From Halodurantibacterium flavum (GTDB taxonomy: Bacteria > Pseudomonadota > Alphaproteobacteria > Rhodobacterales > Rhodobacteraceae), in NCBI RefSeq assembly GCF_042681825.1, contig NZ_JBHUGH010000003.1, positions 1-64,000 on the forward strand: a DNA stretch of 64,000 nt. The letters are read 5' to 3'. Under the pieces are notes generated by a model. That model had not been told where the DNA came from, ran no database searches, and worked only from the letters and a program-made list of their open reading frames with translations. Below are positions 52,209 through 62,216 of the stretch, piece after piece. Both the position numbers and the translations under genes were made by a program. Numbering within the stretch: the first letter of the stretch is position 1; each line of letters starts with the position of its first letter.

Positions 52209-53087
52209 TCAGCGGGTGCGGAAGTCCCGGCTGTGATAGCCCTGCACATAGAGGAGCGCCGTCAGGTCGCCGTGATTGATCCGGATATCGCATTCCGCGG
52301 CCACGACAGGCTTGGCATGCAGCGCCACGCCCATCCCCGCCCGATGCAGCATCCCGAGGTCATTCGCGCCGTCACCCACGGCGATCGCGTCGTCCGGGGT
52401 GATGCCAAGGCGGGTGGTGATTTCTTCGAGCGCGGTGACCTTGGCGGCGCGTCCGAGGATCGGCTCGCCCACCGTTCCGGCCAGAACGCCCCCGTCCACA
52501 ACAAGCGTGTTGGCACGGTTTTCGTCAAAGCCCAGTTCGCGGGCCACGTGGGCGGTGAAGGCGGTAAAGCCCCCCGACACCAGCGCCGCATAGCCGCCAT
52601 TGGCCTGCATGGTCGCGATCAACTCGCCCCCCCCCGGCGTGAAGGTGATGCGGCTTTCCAGAACCCGGTCGATTACCGACAGGTCGAGCCCCTTCAGCAA
52701 CGCCACCCGTTCGCGCAGCGCGTCCTCGAAATCCAACTCGCCATTCATCGCGCGCGCGGTGATCGAGGCGACGTAGGCCCCTACCCCCGCCTCATCCGCC
52801 AGTTCGTCGATGCATTCCTGCCCGATCATCGTGCTGTCCATATCGGCCAGCAGCATCTTCTTGCGCCGGCCTTCGGTCGGAACCACGCAGAGGTCGATGC
52901 CCATGGCCTGAAGCCTCTCCCACACCTCCCACCGGTTGGCGGGCATGGCCTCCAGCGGGAATTCGGCGGCGATGCCGGGGTTCAGCCAAAGGGCATCGCC
53001 TCCGCCCCAGGCGTTGCGAAGGCTTTCCACCGTTTCACGGTCAAGATCGGCGCGGGCGGGGCTGGCAAGCAGGACGGCAGTGAACAT
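52209..53087 (-). CDS. serB: Phosphoserine phosphatase
   Basis: A 292-residue HAD-superfamily phosphatase making serine from phosphoserine. The nucleophile motif is LLADMDSTMIGQECIDELAD; motif II SGGFTAFT and motif III/IV AVGDGANDLGML are present. An N-terminal domain of about 80 residues precedes the HAD fold, as in other proteobacterial SerB. Start ATG 53087. It is divergent from serC with a 153-base gap. Confidence 0.94.
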   Translation of the reverse strand: MFTAVLLASPARADLDRETVESLRNAWGGGDALWLNPGIAAEFPLEAMPANRWEVWERLQAMGIDLCVVPTEGRRKKMLLADMDSTMIGQECIDELADEAGVGAYVASITARAMNGELDFEDALRERVALLKGLDLSVIDRVLESRITFTPGGGELIATMQANGGYAALVSGGFTAFTAHVARELGFDENRANTLVVDGGVLAGTVGEPILGRAAKVTALEEITTRLGITPDDAIAVGDGANDLGMLHRAGMGVALHAKPVVAAECDIRINHGDLTALLYVQGYHSRDFRTR

Positions 53088-53127
53088 GAGGAAGTTTCCG
53101 ATAGTGAACGCCCGCGTCGTTTTCGGG

Positions 53128-53167
53128 GGCACAAGCGGCGCAGTAGCGCAATTTTCCCGCTTGTGCC
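53128..53167. promoter_or_regulatory. Perfect 11-bp inverted repeat between serB and serC
   Basis: GGCACAAGCGG at 53128-53138 and CCGCTTGTGCC at 53157-53167 are exact reverse complements separated by 18 bases. The element lies 40 bases from the serB start and about 75 from the serC start. It could be an operator for both genes or the upstream stem of the serC leader transcript. Confidence 0.5.
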
Positions 53168-53185
53168 AGCGCGCGTCGCCCCGTA

Positions 53186-53240
53186 TGCCCCGCAGTGGGA
53201 CACCCCTCCCCAACGAGGGGCGTTTATCTGGAAGGATACC
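53186..53240 (+). ncRNA. Probable serC leader RNA motif
   Basis: Directly upstream of the serC ATG lie a small stem CCCC-GCAG-TGGG (53188-53199) and a hairpin CCCCTC/GAGGGG (53203-53208 with 53215-53220), followed by a conserved-looking GTTTATCTGGAAGGATACC that includes the ribosome binding site. The location, size and order match the serC RNA motif known upstream of serC in alphaproteobacteria (Rfam serC leader). The second hairpin close to the Shine-Dalgarno could control translation initiation. The match is from memory and was not scored. Confidence 0.6.
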
Positions 53241-54398
<1,158 letters not shown>

Positions 54399-54438
54399 AG
54401 CCAGTCCCTTCCCAGACGAATTTCCAAGGAGCCTGACA

Positions 54439-56034
54439 ATGGCACCCAAAGTACTCGTATCCGACAAGCTTTCGGAAACCGCCGTCCAGATCTTCCGCGA
54501 CCGCGGCGTCGAGGTCGATTACCTGCCCGACCTCGGCAAGGACAAGGACAAGCTGCTGGAGGTCATCGGCCAGTATGACGGCCTCGCCATCCGTTCCGCC
54601 ACCAAGGTGACGGAAAAGGTGCTGCAGGCCGCGACCAACCTCAAGGTGATCGGCCGCGCCGGCATCGGTGTCGATAACGTGGACATCCCCGCCGCCTCGA
54701 AAAAAGGCGTGATCGTGATGAACACGCCCTTCGGCAACTCGATCACCACCGCGGAACACGCCATCGCAATGATGTTCGCCGTCGCGCGCCAACTGCCCGA
54801 GGCGAGCAGCTCGACCCATTCCGGCAAGTGGGAAAAGAACCGCTTCATGGGCGTGGAGCTTTTCAACAAGACGCTGGGCGTGATCGGCGCCGGCAACATC
54901 GGCGGCATCGTCTGCGACCGCGCGCTCGGGCTGCACATGAAGGTCGTGGCCTATGACCCGTTCCTGAGCGAGGAACGTGCCACCGCCATGGGCGTGACCA
55001 AGGTCGAACTGGACGAACTGCTCGCCCGCGCCGATTTCATCACCCTGCATGTGCCGCTGACCGACAAGACCAGGAACATCCTGTCGAAGGAGAACCTCGC
55101 CAAGACCAGGAAGGGCGTCCGGATCATCAACTGCGCGCGCGGCGGGCTGGTGGATGAGGCGGCGCTGGCCGAGGCGCTGAAATCGGGTCACGTCGCCGGC
55201 GCGGGCTTTGACGTGTTCGAGACCGAGCCCGCGACCGACAGCCCGCTTTTCCATCTGCCGAACGTGGTCGTCACGCCGCATCTGGGGGCCTCGACCACCG
55301 AGGCGCAGGAGAATGTGGCGCTGCAGGTGGCCGAGCAGATGTCGGACTATCTGCTGACCGGCGCGGTTCAGAATGCGCTCAACATGCCGTCGGTCACGGC
55401 CGAGGAAGCGGCGGTGATGGGGCCGTGGGTCAAGCTCTCGCAGCATCTGGGCGCCTTTATCGGCCAGATGACGGATGAGCCGATCAAGGCGATCAACATC
55501 CTTTACGACGGCACCGTCGCCACGATGAACCTGCAGGCGCTCAATGCGGCGGCAATCGCCGGGATCATGAAGGCCACCAATCCGGACGTGAACATGGTTT
55601 CGGCCCCGGTCATCGCCCGCGAACGCGGCGTGCAGATTTCCACCACGCGGCAAGAGAAATCGGGCGTCTTCGATGCCTATATGAAGATGACCGTCGTGAC
55701 CGAAACGCGCGAGCGTTCCATCGCCGGAACGGTCTTCAGCGACGGCAAGCCGCGTTTCATCCAGATCAAGGGCATCACCATCGACGCCGAGATCGGCGCG
55801 AACATGCTCTACACCACCAATGAGGACGTGCCGGGCATCATCGGCACGCTTGGCCGCACCCTGGGCGAGAACGGGGTGAACATCGCGAACTTTACCCTTG
55901 GCAGGTCCGGGGTGGGCAAGGACGCGATCGCGCTACTGTATCTCGACGAACCTGTGTCGCAAAAGGCGCTGGACGATCTTGCGGCGACCGGCGTGTTTCG
56001 TCAGATCCGGCCATTGGTGTTCGAGGTCGCCTGA
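54439..56034 (+). CDS. serA: D-3-phosphoglycerate dehydrogenase
   Basis: A 531-residue type 1 PGDH catalysing the first step of serine synthesis. Substrate domain with GRAGIGVDNVDIPAASKKG, NAD-binding LGVIGAGNIGGIVCDRALGL, the catalytic Arg in INCARGGLVDEAAL and the His in VVVTPHLGASTTEAQENVAL. The C-terminal intervening domain and ACT domain (about 455-531, NMLYTTNEDVPGIIGTLG) allow serine feedback. AAGGAGCC precedes the ATG. Confidence 0.96.
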   Translation: MAPKVLVSDKLSETAVQIFRDRGVEVDYLPDLGKDKDKLLEVIGQYDGLAIRSATKVTEKVLQAATNLKVIGRAGIGVDNVDIPAASKKGVIVMNTPFGNSITTAEHAIAMMFAVARQLPEASSSTHSGKWEKNRFMGVELFNKTLGVIGAGNIGGIVCDRALGLHMKVVAYDPFLSEERATAMGVTKVELDELLARADFITLHVPLTDKTRNILSKENLAKTRKGVRIINCARGGLVDEAALAEALKSGHVAGAGFDVFETEPATDSPLFHLPNVVVTPHLGASTTEAQENVALQVAEQMSDYLLTGAVQNALNMPSVTAEEAAVMGPWVKLSQHLGAFIGQMTDEPIKAINILYDGTVATMNLQALNAAAIAGIMKATNPDVNMVSAPVIARERGVQISTTRQEKSGVFDAYMKMTVVTETRERSIAGTVFSDGKPRFIQIKGITIDAEIGANMLYTTNEDVPGIIGTLGRTLGENGVNIANFTLGRSGVGKDAIALLYLDEPVSQKALDDLAATGVFRQIRPLVFEVA

Positions 56035-56081
56035 CCGGACACGCTATGGCGCGTCGCCTTGCGGGGCGGCGCGCCGTGCCC

Positions 56082-56984
56082 CTAGCAACGCACGGGTTTG
56101 GATGCCCCGAGTTCCCGCATGAAATCCGCAAACGCGCGCACGGCCGGGGAAAGCCCCTTGCGACTGGGATAGATCAGCGACAAGGGGACCGAGGAAATCT
56201 CATAATCCGGAAGGATACGCTCCAGCACGCCTTCCGCCTCGTCCTCGTGGAACAGCTTGCCGGCCGTGATCGCGATTCCCGCCCCGCCCCGCACTATGCG
56301 ATGCAATGTCAGGACATTGTCGACCGTCACCGTCGGCTCGACGCGGACAGTCGCAGATCCCTCTTTGCCGGCCAGTTCCCATATACGGAAACGACCCTCC
56401 TCGGGGGGAAGATCGACAATACGGTGACCGGCCAGATCTTCGGGCCGCTCCGGGCGACCGAAAGCATCCAGATAAGAGGGCGCGGCGCAGAGCACGCGAT
56501 CCAGTATTCCGATCCGCTGTGCGACAAAGCTCGAGTCAGGCAAGTCACCGATCCGGACGGCCACGTCAATGTTTTCGGCCAGCAGGTTCACCGGCGCATT
56601 TTCAAGCCGCAAGTCGACCCGGATATCGGGATAGCGCTCCAGGAAAACCGGCAATGCGTCCCCCAACAGGTGTGTTCCAAGCGGGACACCCGCGCTGATG
56701 CGGAGAGGACCGGAGGGGGTTGCGTTCAGATCCTCGATAACGTGGACGGCAGTCTCGAGGTCATCCATGATCACAGCAGCACGTTCGTGAAGCGCTGCCC
56801 CAGCAGCCGTCAGCCTGACGGCCCGGGTGGTACGCTGCATGAGGCGCGCGCCCAAGGTATCTTCCAACGCCGAGATGGCCCGGCTGACCGAGGACCGGGG
56901 CAGGCCGAGTTCGCGCGCGGCCGCGCTGAAACTGCCATGGGCAGCGACCCTCTCGAACACACGCAGATGATTCAAGTCGATCAT
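56082..56984 (-). CDS. LysR family transcriptional regulator
   Basis: A 300-residue LTTR: winged HTH at 1-62 (NHLRVFERVAAHGSFSAAARELGLPRSSVSRAISALE) and a two-lobed effector domain from about 90 (GPLRISAGVPLGTHLLGDAL). Start ATG 56984 gives the usual MIDLNHLRVF; an extra 11 codons upstream are less likely. It is divergent from the secreted repeat protein gene at 57169, the natural first target. The effector is unknown. Confidence 0.92.
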   Translation of the reverse strand: MIDLNHLRVFERVAAHGSFSAAARELGLPRSSVSRAISALEDTLGARLMQRTTRAVRLTAAGAALHERAAVIMDDLETAVHVIEDLNATPSGPLRISAGVPLGTHLLGDALPVFLERYPDIRVDLRLENAPVNLLAENIDVAVRIGDLPDSSFVAQRIGILDRVLCAAPSYLDAFGRPERPEDLAGHRIVDLPPEEGRFRIWELAGKEGSATVRVEPTVTVDNVLTLHRIVRGGAGIAITAGKLFHEDEAEGVLERILPDYEISSVPLSLIYPSRKGLSPAVRAFADFMRELGASKPVRC

Positions 56985-57168
56985 TGTTGCAATATTCCGA
57001 ACAGTGTTTTCCGGCAACCGGCTCTAATTCCAGATGCGCCTTATAGCCATCTGCGTTGACATGATGAAGCGGGAAGCTTCCGGACGGCATAATCGCAACA
57101 GGATTATCCCAGCCACGGACAAATCGCGCCGCGCATCATCCATGCAACAAGACTACCTGTAAGGACAT

Positions 57169-57678
57169 ATGATGTTTCTGAAGTCGATCACCTATGCTGC
57201 AGCCCTGCTTGCAGCGACCACCGCCTTTGCATCCGATGCATCCGCCACGGCCCGATCAGCGTCGCAGCTTGAGGCGCAACTCGGTGTTCCGGCCGGACAG
57301 TTCACCACGGCCGAGCTGATCCAGCTTGGTGAGGCCCGTCGCGAAAATGATGCCGTGGGCGAACAGTTCATCCTGAGCGGTGCGAACCGGACACAGGCAA
57401 ATTCCCATGTCGTCTCGCGTGGTAAAGCGCAGCTTTCCTCGCAGCTTGGCGTGAACCCGGCCGAGTTCACGACCTCCGAGCTGATCCAGCTTCATGTCGC
57501 CCGGCGCGACAACGATGCCGTCACGGTGGAATTCATCCTCTCTGGCCGGAACCGGCAGGCAGAGGATCTGGCGACCGTGAACCGTGGCAAAGCCCAGCTT
57601 GCCGCTCAGCTTGGGGTTGATCCGACGCAATACACCACAGCCGAGCTTGTGCAGCAACTGACGCGCTGGGAGGACTGA
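57169..57678 (+). CDS. Secreted protein with 55-residue tandem repeats
   Basis: A 169-residue secreted protein with a signal peptide (about residues 1-21, ending TTAFA). The mature part is built from 55-residue units: QLEAQLGVPAGQFTTAELIQ at 33, QLSSQLGVNPAEFTTSELIQ at 88 and QLAAQLGVDPTQYTTAELVQ at 143, the last unit being truncated. Each full unit continues with an AxRRxNDAV segment and FILSGxNR. There are no cysteines. ATG 57169 or 57172, after AAGGACAT. It is divergent from a LysR gene. I know no function; the repeats suggest a small helical periplasmic or surface protein. Confidence 0.8.
   Translation: MMFLKSITYAAALLAATTAFASDASATARSASQLEAQLGVPAGQFTTAELIQLGEARRENDAVGEQFILSGANRTQANSHVVSRGKAQLSSQLGVNPAEFTTSELIQLHVARRDNDAVTVEFILSGRNRQAEDLATVNRGKAQLAAQLGVDPTQYTTAELVQQLTRWED
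57259..57675 (+). repeat. Tandem 165-bp coding repeats (2.5 copies)
   Basis: Three units beginning at residues 31, 86 and 141 of the secreted protein have exactly the same 165-bp period. Protein identity between units 1 and 2 is high at the TTxELIQL and ARRxNDAV positions. The third unit stops after about 29 residues, as if the array had been shortened by recombination or a stop had been gained. Confidence 0.8.
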
Positions 57679-57696
57679 TCGGGTCTGACTGAACAT

Positions 57697-57724
57697 GCCG
57701 CCACCCGGGAAACCCGGTGGCGGC
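57697..57724 (+). terminator. Strong hairpin after the repeat-protein gene
   Basis: GCCGCCACCCGGG and CCCGGTGGCGGC form a long GC-rich stem with a 3-base loop 19 bases after the stop codon. There is no T-run, so termination is likely but not certain. Confidence 0.5.
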
Positions 57725-57752
57725 CTATGATATGCACATCCGCGCAGCGAAA

Positions 57753-57829
57753 TGGCGACCCCGGAAGGACTCGAACCCTCAACCTGGCGATTAGAAGTCG
57801 CCTGCTCTATCCAGTTGAGCTACGGGGCC
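57753..57829 (-). tRNA. tRNA-Arg(TCT)
   Basis: A 77-base cloverleaf on the minus strand: acceptor GGCCCCG paired with CGGGGTC, D arm GCTCAACTGGATAGAGC, anticodon loop CTTCTAA (TCT), T loop GTTCGAGTC and encoded GCCA. Confidence 0.97.
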
Positions 57830-57888
57830 GCTGGGCTTTCTTCTGCCGCCCTGCGCAGGGGATTGCAAGGCTGGGGATGCAAGCAGGA

Positions 57889-58200
57889 CTAATGCGTCCA
57901 GACGGTGCGCCGGTTGGTGGCGAAATTCTCACCATAGCCAAGCGGACGGATATTCGGCTTGCGCTCTTTCGGTTCCAGAACGGTGTATTCGATCCCATGC
58001 TCGCGCGCATATTCCTCGGCGGCTTCGCGCGTCGCAAAGCGCAGGCTGACCTGTGACTGCATGTCGGACGAACTGGTCCAGCCCATCAGCGGATCGACGC
58101 CGCGTGGCGTCGCGGGCGAAAACTTCAGAACCCAGGCCTTGGACTTTGCCGTTCCCGACTGCATGGCCGTCTTTGCGGGTTTGTAGATGCGTGCGCGCAT
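57889..58200 (-). CDS. NDUFS4-like complex I accessory subunit (ETC complex I family)
   Basis: A 103-residue protein of the NADH:ubiquinone oxidoreductase 18-kDa (NDUFS4) family. Seen motifs: MRARIYKPAKTAMQSGTAKS, WVLKFSPATPRGVDPLMGWT and the Tyr-rich end (RPLGYGENFATNRR). In alphaproteobacteria it is an accessory subunit of respiratory complex I and lies away from the nuo operon, as here. Start ATG 58200; the frame further up is not native. It is divergent from uvrB across 138 bases. Confidence 0.92.
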   Translation of the reverse strand: MRARIYKPAKTAMQSGTAKSKAWVLKFSPATPRGVDPLMGWTSSSDMQSQVSLRFATREAAEEYAREHGIEYTVLEPKERKPNIRPLGYGENFATNRRTVWTH

Positions 58201-58258
58201 TGGGATGCTCCGGTTTCGTCCTTCCTTTAGCAGGGATGCGGGCGCGGATTCAAGCCAA

Positions 58259-58273
58259 GAACCCTCCAGGAAC
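58259..58273. promoter_or_regulatory. LexA (SOS) box upstream of uvrB
   Basis: GAAC-CCTCCAG-GAAC is an exact GAAC-N7-GAAC direct repeat, the LexA site established in Rhodobacter and other alphaproteobacteria. It lies 66 bases before the uvrB start codon. Confidence 0.8.
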
Positions 58274-58338
58274 CGCGATGTCGGTTTCATCTTCAAAGAC
58301 ATGCTTGAACCTGAACAAAAAGCGATCATCTTAACGCC

Positions 58339-60525
58339 ATGGATCAGGAATCGACGCTCCCGCTATTGAACACCCCTGCCCGCCCGCAGATCCAGCGCGA
58401 CAAGCTGGAGGGCGGACGCCGCTTTGTGATGGAGTCCGAATTCAGGCCCGCGGGCGACCAGCCGACCGCCATCGCGGAACTTTCCTCGGGCGTGCTTGCG
58501 GGGGAACAGAACCAGGTCCTTTTGGGCGCCACCGGGACCGGCAAGACCTTTACCATGGCCAAGGTGATCGAAGAGACCCAGCGCCCTGCGATCATCCTTG
58601 CGCCGAACAAGACGCTCGCGGCCCAGCTTTACGGGGAGTTCAAGGGATTCTTCCCCGACAACGCGGTCGAGTATTTCGTCAGCTATTACGACTACTACCA
58701 GCCCGAGGCCTATGTGCCCCGGTCCGATACCTATATCGAGAAGGAATCCCAGATAAACGAGCAGATCGACCGGATGCGCCACTCGGCCACCCGGGCGCTG
58801 CTGGAACGTGACGACGTGATCATCGTGGCCTCGGTGTCCTGTATCTACGGTATCGGTTCGGTCGAGACTTATTCGGCCATGACGCAGGACCTTGTCCGGG
58901 GCGGCACCTATGACCAGCGGCAGGTGATCGCGGAACTGGTGGCGCAGCAATATCGCCGGAACGACGCCGGATTCCAGCGGGGTTCCTTCCGGGTGCGTGG
59001 CGATGTGATCGAGCTTTGGCCCGCCCACCTCGAAGACCGCGCCTGGCGCTTTTCCTTCTTTGGCGAAGAGCTGGAGGACATCACGGAATTCGACCCCCTC
59101 ACGGGGCAAAAGACCGACCGCTTCGACAAGATCCGGGTCTATGCCAACAGCCACTATGTGACGCCGCGCCCGACGATGCAGCAGGCGATCCATGGCATCA
59201 AGCGTGAACTGCGCCAGCGGCTCGACCAGCTTGTCGGCGAGGGCAAGCTTCTGGAAGCGCAGCGGCTGGAACAGCGCACGAATTTCGATCTGGAGATGCT
59301 GGAGGCGACGGGCGTCTGCAACGGGATCGAGAACTATTCGCGCTATTTGACCGGCCGCGCGCCCGGCGAACCGCCGCCGACGCTTTTCGAATTCATTCCG
59401 GACAACGCCATCGTCTTTGCCGATGAATCGCACGTCTCTGTCCCGCAGATAGGCGGCATGTACAGGGGCGACTACCGGCGCAAGTTCACGCTGGCGGAAC
59501 ATGGCTTCCGGCTGCCGAGCTGCATGGACAACCGCCCGCTCAAGTTCGAGGAATGGGACGCGATGCGCCCGCAATCGGTCTTTGTCAGCGCGACCCCCGC
59601 CGCGTGGGAGCTTGAGCAGGCGGGCGGCGTCTTTACCGAACAGGTGATCCGCCCGACCGGCCTCATCGATCCGGAGGTCGAGATCCGGCCCGTTCACATG
59701 CAGGTCGATGACCTGCTCGACGAGATCCGGCGCGTCTCGGCGCGGGGGATGCGGACGCTGGCGACCGTCCTGACCAAACGCATGGCCGAGGATCTGACCG
59801 AATACCTACACGAACAAGGCATTCGCGTCCGCTACATGCACAGCGACATCGACACGATCGAACGGATCGAGATCCTGCGCGACCTGCGGCTTGGTGCCTT
59901 TGACGTGCTGGTGGGCATCAACCTGCTGCGCGAGGGGCTCGACATTCCGGAATGTGGGCTGGTGGCAATTCTCGATGCCGACAAGGAAGGGTTCCTGCGC
60001 TCGGAGACCTCGCTGATCCAGACCATCGGGCGGGCGGCGCGGAATGCCGAGGGGCGTGTCATCATGTATGCCGACCGCATCACCGGCAGCATGGAACGCG
60101 CCATGGCCGAGACGAACCGCCGTCGCGAAAAGCAGATGGCCTATAATCTGGAGCACGGGATCACCCCCCAGACCGTCAGGAAGAATGTCGAGGACGTTCT
60201 GGCGGGCCTGTGGCAAGGCGACACCGACATGGCGCGGGTCACGGCCAAGGTCGACAAGCCGCTCGTCGGATCGAACCTTGCCGCCCATCTGGATGCCCTG
60301 CGTACCCAGATGCGCAAGGCTGCCGAGAACCTCGAGTTCGAAGAGGCCGCACGCCTGCGTGATGAGGTCAAGCGGCTGGAGGCGGTCGAACTTGCCGTGG
60401 CCGACGATCCGCTTGCCCGCCAGTCCGCCGTGGAAGAGGCGGTCGAGGCCGCAGGCGCATCCGGCCGGTCCACGGCAGGGCGCGCGGGCCAGCGGGGCGG
60501 GAACAAACGGCGCCGGGGGCGCTGA
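58339..60525 (+). CDS. uvrB: UvrABC system protein B
   Basis: A 728-residue nucleotide-excision-repair helicase that verifies damage and recruits UvrC. Walker A GATGTGKTFTMAKVIEE, the beta-hairpin YYDYYQPEAYVPRSD, helicase motif VLVGINLLREGLDIPE and the C-terminal UVR domain (NLEFEEAARLRDEVKRLEAV) that binds UvrC are all present. A basic low-complexity tail (GRAGQRGGNKRRRGR) follows. The start MDQESTLPLL at ATG 58339 leaves a 30-residue N-terminal extension. SOS control is predicted from the LexA box. Confidence 0.96.
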   Translation: MDQESTLPLLNTPARPQIQRDKLEGGRRFVMESEFRPAGDQPTAIAELSSGVLAGEQNQVLLGATGTGKTFTMAKVIEETQRPAIILAPNKTLAAQLYGEFKGFFPDNAVEYFVSYYDYYQPEAYVPRSDTYIEKESQINEQIDRMRHSATRALLERDDVIIVASVSCIYGIGSVETYSAMTQDLVRGGTYDQRQVIAELVAQQYRRNDAGFQRGSFRVRGDVIELWPAHLEDRAWRFSFFGEELEDITEFDPLTGQKTDRFDKIRVYANSHYVTPRPTMQQAIHGIKRELRQRLDQLVGEGKLLEAQRLEQRTNFDLEMLEATGVCNGIENYSRYLTGRAPGEPPPTLFEFIPDNAIVFADESHVSVPQIGGMYRGDYRRKFTLAEHGFRLPSCMDNRPLKFEEWDAMRPQSVFVSATPAAWELEQAGGVFTEQVIRPTGLIDPEVEIRPVHMQVDDLLDEIRRVSARGMRTLATVLTKRMAEDLTEYLHEQGIRVRYMHSDIDTIERIEILRDLRLGAFDVLVGINLLREGLDIPECGLVAILDADKEGFLRSETSLIQTIGRAARNAEGRVIMYADRITGSMERAMAETNRRREKQMAYNLEHGITPQTVRKNVEDVLAGLWQGDTDMARVTAKVDKPLVGSNLAAHLDALRTQMRKAAENLEFEEAARLRDEVKRLEAVELAVADDPLARQSAVEEAVEAAGASGRSTAGRAGQRGGNKRRRGR

Positions 60526-60892
60526 ACAAAGGCCGTTCCTTTCCGGGACAAACTGGGCGAGTCTGCGGATCAGGCCGACTGAAGCGGACATCGTATATCG
60601 CCGCAGCGTTCACCATTCAGGGCCAAAAACCGGTGCGCTTTCGCGACTTTATTCACCGTGCGCGACGCGTGCGGGAAGGCTGGAGACAGCGTTTGATAAT
60701 AACCGCGCCGAGGGCTTCTTAACCTCACGCAAACGAATGAATCCAGGCGAAAGGGCTTTTAACATCTCCTTCTCCCGTTTTGTTCCCGGTTCAAAAAGTC
60801 TTTATTTTGTTGGTTTGAGGGAACGGAACCTGATGAACTCGGTTTTTTCCGCATAAGCCTCCACCGTGGGGGCAGTAACGGAAGGATCTGAC
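60526..60892. other. Intergenic region with the PRC-barrel gene promoter
   Basis: No gene is supported in these 367 bases. The sequence becomes less GC-rich towards the PRC-barrel gene and carries the promoter-like GGAAC-N16-GGTT at 60820-60844. A small T-rich run at 60795-60810 is not a terminator hairpin, so the end of the uvrB transcript is not clear. Confidence 0.5.
60820..60844 (+). promoter_or_regulatory. EcfG-type promoter candidate for the PRC-barrel gene
   Basis: GGAAC at 60820-60824, 16 bases, then GGTT at 60841-60844, 49 bases before the start codon. The -35 element is exact for alphaproteobacterial general stress sigma factors, the -10 deviates in one base (GGTT for CGTT). Confidence 0.45.
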
Positions 60893-62197
60893 ATGAAACG
60901 CATTATGCTCAGCACGGCTCTTGTGGCCCTCGCAATGACACCGGCAGTCGCTCAGACCGCTGGCGATACGACCATGGAAGGTACTGCTGGCGCAGGTATG
61001 GATCAGGGCACGTTCTACGTCAACGTGACCGCTAACGATATCTTTGCTTCCGATTTCATCGGGAGATCGGTTTACGTCACCCAGTCTGAAGTTCAGGGCG
61101 CTCGCTTCGGGACGGGCGCTGGTGTGGGTACGGGCGCTGGAACGGGCGTCGGTACTGGCTACGGTGCCGACGGCACGATGGACAGCGCGGCTGGCGCCCC
61201 CACCACCGCAGAACCGCTGCCGGGCGATACGGCCGAGCCGCTGCCGGGTGACACGGCGGCCACCGATCCGATGCCGCAGGGCGCGGGCACGGACATGGCA
61301 GATGGCGGCACCGCAGCCCCCGAGGCTGGCGGCACCGAACTCGCGGGTGATCAACCGCTTGCGGGCGAAACAGGTACCACGACCGACACCGCCGCAACCG
61401 ATCCCATGACGACGCCCGGCGCCGCTGGTCAGGACCAGGATTTCGCCGCTGTTGACGGCATTCAGGAAGACTGGGAAGAAGTCGGATCGATTGATGACGT
61501 CATCATGAGCCGCGACGGCGAAGTCCAGGCCGTTCTGGTTGATGTCGGTGGCTTCCTTGGCATGGGCGCACGCACTGTGGCCGTTGATGTCGAAGCGCTG
61601 CGCATCGTCAATGACGCCCAGAACGACGACTTCTATGTCGTATTTACCTCCAGCCGTGACGAACTTGAGGCTGCGCCTGAATTCGACCGCGACATGATGG
61701 CACAGGATGGCACCGCCACGCAGCAGGATGCCACCATGGGCACCGCCGCAACGACGACCGACACCGGCGCGGCTGATCCGATGGCCACCGACACCGCTGC
61801 AACTGGCACCGGCGCAACCGCAACCGATCCTGCACTTGGCACGGCAGGCGACGACACGCAGCTTGCCCAAGGCCGTGTGCAGCCGCAGGAAGGCTATGGG
61901 ATGGCTGACCCGGGCGCGGTTTCGGTCGATGACCTGACCAACGCCAACCTCTACGATGCGAACAACGACAACGTTGCGAACATCAACGACGTGATTGTCG
62001 GCACCGACGGTCAGATCGAGGCAGTTATCGCCGACGTTGGTGGCTTCCTCGGCATCGGCACCCACACCGTTTCGCTCGACTTCCAGGAACTGGAAATCCA
62101 CCGTGACGACGGCGGCATGGGCACGGACCTCCGCGTCTACGTCCCGATGACCCGCGAACAGCTGGAAGCAATGCCTGAATACCAAGCTCAGAACTGA
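60893..62197 (+). CDS. Secreted PRC-barrel protein with low-complexity linkers
   Basis: A 434-residue exported protein (signal peptide about 1-20, ending PAVAQ). The C-terminal PRC-barrel (345-425) is intact: VANINDVIVGTDGQIEAVIA, DVGGFLGIGTHTVSLDF. A first PRC-barrel seems split: its opening strand (IFASDFIGRSVYV, 50-62) is separated by about 130 residues of Gly/Thr/Asp/Pro-rich sequence from its remaining part (EEVGSIDDVIMSRDGEVQAV, 196-215, and GGFLGMGARTVAVDVE). The linkers repeat DTAATDPM-like units. PRC-barrel proteins of this kind are envelope stress proteins. ATG 60893 follows GGAAGGA. Confidence 0.82.
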   Translation: MKRIMLSTALVALAMTPAVAQTAGDTTMEGTAGAGMDQGTFYVNVTANDIFASDFIGRSVYVTQSEVQGARFGTGAGVGTGAGTGVGTGYGADGTMDSAAGAPTTAEPLPGDTAEPLPGDTAATDPMPQGAGTDMADGGTAAPEAGGTELAGDQPLAGETGTTTDTAATDPMTTPGAAGQDQDFAAVDGIQEDWEEVGSIDDVIMSRDGEVQAVLVDVGGFLGMGARTVAVDVEALRIVNDAQNDDFYVVFTSSRDELEAAPEFDRDMMAQDGTATQQDATMGTAATTTDTGAADPMATDTAATGTGATATDPALGTAGDDTQLAQGRVQPQEGYGMADPGAVSVDDLTNANLYDANNDNVANINDVIVGTDGQIEAVIADVGGFLGIGTHTVSLDFQELEIHRDDGGMGTDLRVYVPMTREQLEAMPEYQAQN

Positions 62198-62216
62198 GCT
62201 TGAGGTATTGACCCGG

